Shown here: in pieces, positions 59,303 through 64,000 of the stretch
Numbering within the stretch: position 1 is the stretch's first letter
Layout: every line of letters begins with the position of its first letter
NCBI RefSeq assembly: GCF_003312915.1
Contig: NZ_CP030261.1
Location: forward strand, 1,798,001-1,862,000
DNA length: 64,000 bases
Reading direction: 5' to 3'
Origin: Flavobacterium fluviale
GTDB taxonomy: Bacteria; Bacteroidota; Bacteroidia; Flavobacteriales; Flavobacteriaceae
Translations under genes and position numbers: made by a program
The notes under the pieces: generated by a model
Seen by the model: only the letters and a program-made list of their open reading frames with translations
Database searches by the model: none
Told to the model about the DNA's origin: nothing

Positions 59303-61732
59303 CTAAGCTCTTTTTCCGAGTTTATTTTTGACAGCATTATAGTCAATAAAATATTTCACGCTTACTGAAAAGATGTGTTTTAATGCATCATTATTTAGAA
59401 GTCCAGAAACATTATGTTTGAAATCTTTATCAATAATTCGTTCAAAATTAGATGCATTGTTTCTGTATAAAGCAGAAAGCTGGCTTCCAGGAGCAAACCA
59501 CCAAGAAAATGATAAATCGGCATTCCAAGAATAAAAACTGGAATTTTTATTGGTTGTGTATTGCGGATACGGATTTAAATCTCCGTCTGGTTCCAAAAGA
59601 AGAATATTTTTATTATCGGCATAAGACCAATATTGTCGAACAGACAGATTAATTGTCATGGCGCTGTTTACGGCATATTTACCTCCTAAAGTATTAGAAT
59701 ACGTAATAACATTTCTGTTGGCAAAAATGATTTCGTTTGGAGTGTTGCCATTATCATCGGCATCAATTTGGTCGATATAACCTTTATTGTTATTTTTTCT
59801 GAGGTAACTAAAGAAATAAGTCAATAAAAGTTTGTCGCTGAAACGATATCTCGGCCCAATGTCAAATCCATAAGTAATTCTTTCAGATTCATCAAAAACA
59901 TTAAAAGTTCCGTTTAAGTCTATGGCAAATTTATGGTTGTAGTTTGTTGAAATACTTCCCCATGTTTCTATTTTTCTTGGAATAGTAACATATCTGTTCT
60001 CAGCACGCGGTTCGTAATAATCGTAAATTTCTAGAGGATAGAAAGTAATTCCAGTCCCGTAATAATTATTTTTGACTGTTGTCAAATTCAAATTAGCATT
60101 GATACTGTTATCCTGCAATTTTCCAGATTCCTTATTGAATTCCGTATACATATTATAGTTGATTCTAAACGTGTTGAACTTTTTAGTAGGATTTAGAATT
60201 CTATAATTAGCATTCCCGTAAAAATTATAATAGTTGGTGTAGAAATTAATTCCGAGATCGTTAGGATCGTAGTCTTTCGTTACAAAATCAGATCCGATGC
60301 TGTATCTATAGTTTCCACTGGTTTCTGCAAGACTTATGGTAGAATAAAATCCCTTTTTATCTTCCACATCATTTATAAAGCTGTATTTGGTATTTCCAAA
60401 CAAACTATACGTATTTGCTTTTGTATTTAAATCCCAAGCCAATCCGGTAACATTCGCGTCTCTAAAATGCCCATTGCGGCTGACATTGGTATTAATAAAT
60501 GTCACAGATGAATTTTTACGAAAACGCTGATCCAAAACCAAAACATTGTAATTGGTAAGTGGTTCTACGATTTCGCGTCTACTTTCGCCAGTGATTGTGT
60601 CTCTTATTCCGGCAAAAGTTTTTTCTGTAACAGCATTTAAAACTCCAATTCCTAAGCCGTTTTTGGTTCTTCCCGAAACCTTTAAAGCGTTTACAAGATT
60701 TACAGCTGAGGGTAATTCGATTATTTCTTCGTTTTCATTTAATGAAGGCTCGGTTGACGGCGCGCCTCCGATTCTTCTGGAATAAAACATATTTCCTTTG
60801 CTGAATAAATCTGTTCCTTCTGTAAAAAAAGCTCTGTTTTCGTTAAACTGCTGTTCAAAAGGACCGAGATTTAAAATCTGATCGTCATATTTTGTTTGCC
60901 CAAAATCAGGAATTAAAATAGCATCAATAGTAAAAGCATCGTTAATTCCGTACTTGATATCCATTCCTCCCTTAAGAGTTCCGTAGGTTTTTTGTCCGTC
61001 TGCAGCATTTAAATAATAAGACGCATAAGGCATCAAAAACAATCGAGTAGGAGGTTTTATATTTTCGATTCCTTCTAAAGTTCCCGCCTGCTGTGTAAAA
61101 GTTCCTATTTTACTGTCTATAAAATTCCAAGTGTATTTAAAGCGATCACGTTTTACTTCCCTAAAAAAATTGATTCCCCAAGTTTGTTTGTTTTCTGCAG
61201 AAAAACGTAATGCTGAATATGGTATTTTAATTTCGACAACCCATCCATTTTCTTTTACAGCAGCTTTACTGATCCAAACAGCGTCCCACGAATAATCTTC
61301 GCCATTTGCATCGGTCATAATGCAGTCACCCTGAACATCTGCAGCAGAAACATAAAACATAAAATCTTGCTGACCATCATTAAAACCATTTATAAAAACA
61401 CCAAAAAGATCTGCGGTTCCAAAGTTATCCCGCTGCGAGATTTCTTTTAAAATTTTAGAAGGTTCATCATCATACATCATAGCGCCGATGTAAATCGCAT
61501 CATTATTATAAAGAACTTTAACTTCTGTTCTTTTTTCAAAAGGAATAGATTTCCCGTTGTCTGGTTCCAGCATAATAAAATCCGAAGCGATCGGTGCATT
61601 TTCCCATGCTGGTTCATCTAGTTTTCCGTCAATAGAAATATACTGTGAAGTTACCTGCGCCTGAATTGCTTTTTTTTGACTGTAACCGCACAAGGCAGTA
61701 AATAGAAAACCGAATAGAATTATTTTTTTCAT
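59303..61732 (-). CDS. DUF5916 outer-membrane protein with CBM9-like N-terminal domain
   Basis: An 809-residue exported protein. I start at 61732 (MKKIILFGFLFTALCGYSQ, signal peptide). The N-terminal domain (ISIDGKLDEPAWENAPIASDFIMLEPDNGKSIPFEKRTEVKVLYNNDAIYIGAMMYD) is the carbohydrate-binding-module-9-like fold; the rest (about 220-809) is rich in alternating aromatic strands typical of an outer-membrane beta-barrel, ending in a C-terminal strand (IFSVSVKYFIDY). DUF5916 is widespread in Bacteroidota and of unknown role. A -7 element is seen upstream. Confidence 0.87.
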   Translation of the reverse strand: MKKIILFGFLFTALCGYSQKKAIQAQVTSQYISIDGKLDEPAWENAPIASDFIMLEPDNGKSIPFEKRTEVKVLYNNDAIYIGAMMYDDEPSKILKEISQRDNFGTADLFGVFINGFNDGQQDFMFYVSAADVQGDCIMTDANGEDYSWDAVWISKAAVKENGWVVEIKIPYSALRFSAENKQTWGINFFREVKRDRFKYTWNFIDSKIGTFTQQAGTLEGIENIKPPTRLFLMPYASYYLNAADGQKTYGTLKGGMDIKYGINDAFTIDAILIPDFGQTKYDDQILNLGPFEQQFNENRAFFTEGTDLFSKGNMFYSRRIGGAPSTEPSLNENEEIIELPSAVNLVNALKVSGRTKNGLGIGVLNAVTEKTFAGIRDTITGESRREIVEPLTNYNVLVLDQRFRKNSSVTFINTNVSRNGHFRDANVTGLAWDLNTKANTYSLFGNTKYSFINDVEDKKGFYSTISLAETSGNYRYSIGSDFVTKDYDPNDLGINFYTNYYNFYGNANYRILNPTKKFNTFRINYNMYTEFNKESGKLQDNSINANLNLTTVKNNYYGTGITFYPLEIYDYYEPRAENRYVTIPRKIETWGSISTNYNHKFAIDLNGTFNVFDESERITYGFDIGPRYRFSDKLLLTYFFSYLRKNNNKGYIDQIDADDNGNTPNEIIFANRNVITYSNTLGGKYAVNSAMTINLSVRQYWSYADNKNILLLEPDGDLNPYPQYTTNKNSSFYSWNADLSFSWWFAPGSQLSALYRNNASNFERIIDKDFKHNVSGLLNNDALKHIFSVSVKYFIDYNAVKNKLGKRA

Positions 61733-61754
61733 GAAATTGATGGCAAACAATGTC

Positions 61755-61762
61755 CAAAATTA
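61755..61762 (-). promoter_or_regulatory. -7 element (TAATTTTG) of the DUF5916 gene
   Basis: TAATTTTG on the minus strand, 23 bp upstream of the chosen start codon. Confidence 0.45.
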
Positions 61763-61965
61763 CTTTAATATAGAAACAATAGACTAATTTTTGTTCTACT
61801 TGTTACAGTTTTCGTTTCAAGATTTCCATTTTATTCAGCTTTTTTTAAGAAAAAAGGCAAAAATGTTATGATTTTTAGCGTAAGAAGAAATCTTACATAA
61901 CCAGCGTTTTTATGTTAATAATGTTAAAGTTTAAGTAAAAAAGGCCTGAAAATCAGGATTATATT

Positions 61966-61994
61966 TTGCAAGGAATGAATTATTTATATTTTTG
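61966..61994 (+). promoter_or_regulatory. Complete promoter of the murein L,D-transpeptidase gene
   Basis: TTG at 61966-61968 and TATTTTTG at 61987-61994 with an 18-bp spacer, 36 bp before the start codon. A small hairpin (CCTGAAAATCAGG) precedes it. Confidence 0.7.
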
Positions 61995-62030
61995 CCATAC
62001 CCAAGTTTTTGTTTAACCTAAAGAAATTCA

Positions 62031-62756
62031 ATGATTTACAAAATCTATCCGCTATTTGTGTTTTTGCTGTTATCTTTTGGAAAAGATTCAAAAAACACTA
62101 CCGACCTTAAAACAAACGCTGTCGTAAAATCAATTGCTAAAGTTGAAAAAGTAACAGTTGATTCAAAGATTGAAAGCGTTTATAACACTTTAAATTCTAA
62201 CAACTTTAAAATGCCGGAACTTAAAACTTTCTCGGAAGCTTTAAAAGGATTTTATTTGTTGAAAGAAAAAGGAGTTATCAAGAAAAACATTTTAACGTTA
62301 ATCGACTTTAGTATGTCATCAAACACAAAACGTTTGTGGGTAATTGATTTGACAACTAATAAAATCTTGTTTAATTCACTTGTAGCTCACGGAAGAAATA
62401 CTGGAGAAGAGTTTGCATCTGCATTTTCAAATCTAAATTCTTCATTTAAAAGCAGTTTAGGCTTTTATGCTACTGGCGAAATATATCAGGGAAAACATGG
62501 TGCTTCTCTACGTTTAGATGGTTTAGAAGATGGTGTAAACGACAACGCACGTCAAAGAGGTGTTGTTATGCACGGAGCAGATTATGTATCTGAATCATTC
62601 ATCAGAAACCATAAAAGATTAGGAAGAAGCCAAGGTTGTCCTGCTCTTCCAGTAGAAATGACAAGTGAAATAATTCAGTTAATAAAAGACAAATCGTGTT
62701 TATATATCTATCATCCATCTAGAAGTTTCGCGATGGAAGAGCGACTAATTTCTTAG
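62031..62756 (+). CDS. Murein L,D-transpeptidase catalytic-domain protein (YkuD_2)
   Basis: A 241-residue exported protein with a hydrophobic N-terminus (MIYKIYPLFVFLLLSFG). The catalytic domain (about 80-235) shows IDFSMSSNTKRLWVIDLTTNKILFNSLVAHGRNTG, then MHGADYVS and the nucleophile motif RSQGCPALP, with the Ser-x-Gly-Cys pattern of L,D-transpeptidases. It is thought to form 3-3 cross-links or attach proteins to peptidoglycan. Its 3' end overlaps the convergent YcbB-like gene by 12 bp, and its terminator lies inside that gene. Confidence 0.9.
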   Translation: MIYKIYPLFVFLLLSFGKDSKNTTDLKTNAVVKSIAKVEKVTVDSKIESVYNTLNSNNFKMPELKTFSEALKGFYLLKEKGVIKKNILTLIDFSMSSNTKRLWVIDLTTNKILFNSLVAHGRNTGEEFASAFSNLNSSFKSSLGFYATGEIYQGKHGASLRLDGLEDGVNDNARQRGVVMHGADYVSESFIRNHKRLGRSQGCPALPVEMTSEIIQLIKDKSCLYIYHPSRSFAMEERLIS

Positions 62757-64000
62757 TTTATCATATAAATCCGAATCTAGATTATAAATATCAGCTCTAA
62801 AAAGGAGCTGATTTTTTTTGCTCCAAGCTGTCCAATACCATTGGTATAAATCATATTTTTTTGTGATTTTAAAACTCATGGTTTTTTTAGAAGCAATGAT
62901 AGTATCAATTCGATCTTGAGGCCAGTTGCCATCCACATCCAAAATATGCTGTGCAAGCTCCAAAGGATTTTCAACACGCACACAGCCTGAGCTCATAGAA
63001 CGGTTGCTGCGGCCAAAAATGTTACGGTGATTGGTATCGTGCAGATAAACACTATGATGATTTGGAAATAATATTTTCATTAATCCCAGCGAATTCGAGC
63101 TTCCAGGACTTTGTACATAGCGATATCTATTGGGTTTGTTTTCATTCCAAGCAATCGGATCGACAACATTTCCAGACGAATCATAAATGGTAATGTTTTT
63201 TTTAGCTAAATAATTTCGGTTACGTTTCATAGCAGGAACAACATCCTCTTTTAAAATAGTAGGAGGTACCGTCCAAGTCGGATTAAAAACAACTGTTTTT
63301 AAAAACGAAGTAATAATAGGAGTTCTTCTTTTACTAGTCCCTACAACAACATTTCTAACTAAGGTCGTGTCTTGATTTTCAACAACATTCAAGCTGTAAT
63401 CAGGAATATTTATAATAAAATAGTTTTCCGATAATTCATTAGGATACCATCTCCATCTTTCCAAATTGGCAATAATCTGGTTCCTTCTTCTTTCTTTAGT
63501 ATAATTTAAAGCACTGATTGTTCCAGCGCCAATAACGCCATCAGAAGCAAGTCCGTGTCTTTCTTGAAACTTCTTAACTGCTTCGAAAGTTTTTTTGTCG
63601 TAAATTTTTGTAAGACTGTCTTTTCCAGTCATATCTTTCCAAAACAACAGCTTTTTTTTAATTTTCACTAAGGCGGAATTCGTATCGTTTAAAGTGATTT
63701 TTTCGACAGATTCGATGTTTTTTATATCATCATCTGGAAATGTATTTATTATTTCCAGTGCTTTCAAAAGCTGTTTGTAGGTTTGTGTTTTTGGCTGAAT
63801 ATTTTCGACAATACTGTCGAGTTTGTTTCTGTTGAAAGCTTTTATTAGAACAGAATTTATATCCAATACTTTTTCTTCTAGATCCCAATTGGTATAGATT
63901 TTCTTGGGATCCAGTTTTCCTTTGTGTAAATGATTGAGATATTTTTCAAAATTGTAAGTCAATAATATGTCATAAGTAGCTAAGTCAGAATCACTGAGAG
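62745..64000 (-). CDS. L,D-transpeptidase YcbB/LdtD-like (5' end beyond window)
   Basis: The frame runs open from 62745 past 64000, so the N-terminus is missing; about 418 residues are visible. They start with the scaffold segment (LATYDILLTYNFEKYLNHLHKGKLDPKKIY), contain a peptidoglycan-binding domain (DSLTKIYDKKTFEAVKKFQERHGLASDGVIGAGTISALN) and the YkuD catalytic domain with YLHDTNHRNIFGRSNRSMSSGCVRVENPLELA, where SGCVR holds the catalytic Cys. This is the YcbB family layout for 3-3 cross-linking of peptidoglycan. Convergent with the smaller transpeptidase, with a 12-bp overlap. Confidence 0.9.
   Translation of the reverse strand, partial: LSDSDLATYDILLTYNFEKYLNHLHKGKLDPKKIYTNWDLEEKVLDINSVLIKAFNRNKLDSIVENIQPKTQTYKQLLKALEIINTFPDDDIKNIESVEKITLNDTNSALVKIKKKLLFWKDMTGKDSLTKIYDKKTFEAVKKFQERHGLASDGVIGAGTISALNYTKERRRNQIIANLERWRWYPNELSENYFIINIPDYSLNVVENQDTTLVRNVVVGTSKRRTPIITSFLKTVVFNPTWTVPPTILKEDVVPAMKRNRNYLAKKNITIYDSSGNVVDPIAWNENKPNRYRYVQSPGSSNSLGLMKILFPNHHSVYLHDTNHRNIFGRSNRSMSSGCVRVENPLELAQHILDVDGNWPQDRIDTIIASKKTMSFKITKKYDLYQWYWTAWSKKNQLLFRADIYNLDSDLYDKLRN
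62790..62820 (+). terminator. Intrinsic terminator inside the convergent YcbB-like gene
   Basis: ATCAGCTC pairs with GAGCTGAT over a 7-nt loop, followed by seven T residues, 34 bp beyond the stop codon of the plus-strand transpeptidase. It is also coding sequence of the YcbB-like protein on the other strand. Confidence 0.75.

Noticed and set aside
62745..63962. Complete L,D-transpeptidase starting at 63962
   Set aside because: The codon there is TTG and the frame stays open to the window end with scaffold-like sequence, so the gene is truncated by the window and not complete.

Overview
The window looks like chromosomal DNA of a Flavobacterium-type Bacteroidota. It is AT-rich, and its promoters follow the TTG / TAnnTTTG pattern of that phylum rather than the sigma-70 consensus. 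It carries type IX secretion markers (a type B C-terminal sorting domain and a secretion plug protein) and lineage-typical genes such as a folK-deoxynucleoside kinase fusion, a DUF5916 outer-membrane protein and a GH3 protein. Many intergenic gaps hold palindromic repeats. I see no prophage, transposase, integrase, rRNA operon or CRISPR array; almost everything reads as core chromosome.

Layout. 1-2032: SRPBCC and VOC domain proteins in one direction. 2191-7619: serB, a small membrane protein, a GH3 protein, a DUF2797 protein and a glycosyltransferase 9. 7696-13178 (minus): AsmA-like protein, then sppA with an alpha/beta hydrolase one base downstream. 13317-20611: the folK-dNK fusion, a secreted C-type lectin-like protein, a SpoU methyltransferase, a DUF1573 protein and mutS. 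20775-20947: tRNA-Gly(GCC) and tRNA-Leu(TAA), followed by an 8-bp tandem repeat in front of a YegP/DUF1508 gene. 22239-26207: waaA (Kdo transferase), divergent from an aminotransferase - NTF2-like - galE cluster. 26328-26833: a probable toxin-antitoxin pair. 26926-30809: fabD, DUF983, an AraC regulator, yceI and a pirin. 31134-37054: ankyrin protein, small exported protein, an acyl-CoA-type XRE regulator (ScfR/RamB-like) divergent from aceB-aceA. 37132-39191 (minus): purT - DUF6370 - crp operon. 39611-49384: U32 peptidase, stress/unknown proteins, aspartate aminotransferase, desaturase, rsmG, pruA, apaG. 49464-64000: type IX plug protein, SNF2 helicase, methyltransferase, GxxExxY protein, map, DUF445, gpmI, DUF5916 and two convergent L,D-transpeptidases, the last cut by the window end.

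The most interesting material is between genes. The yceI and pirin promoters share a 16-bp palindrome at exactly the same distance from their -7 elements, which suggests one unknown activator. The aceBA regulator faces aceB across a perfect 16-bp palindrome. The GxxExxY gene is bracketed by inverted copies of a ~40-bp repeat. Three ~100-bp palindromes share arms and a conserved loop, in both orientations. One ~80-bp element at 42915-42995 has the look of a structured RNA.
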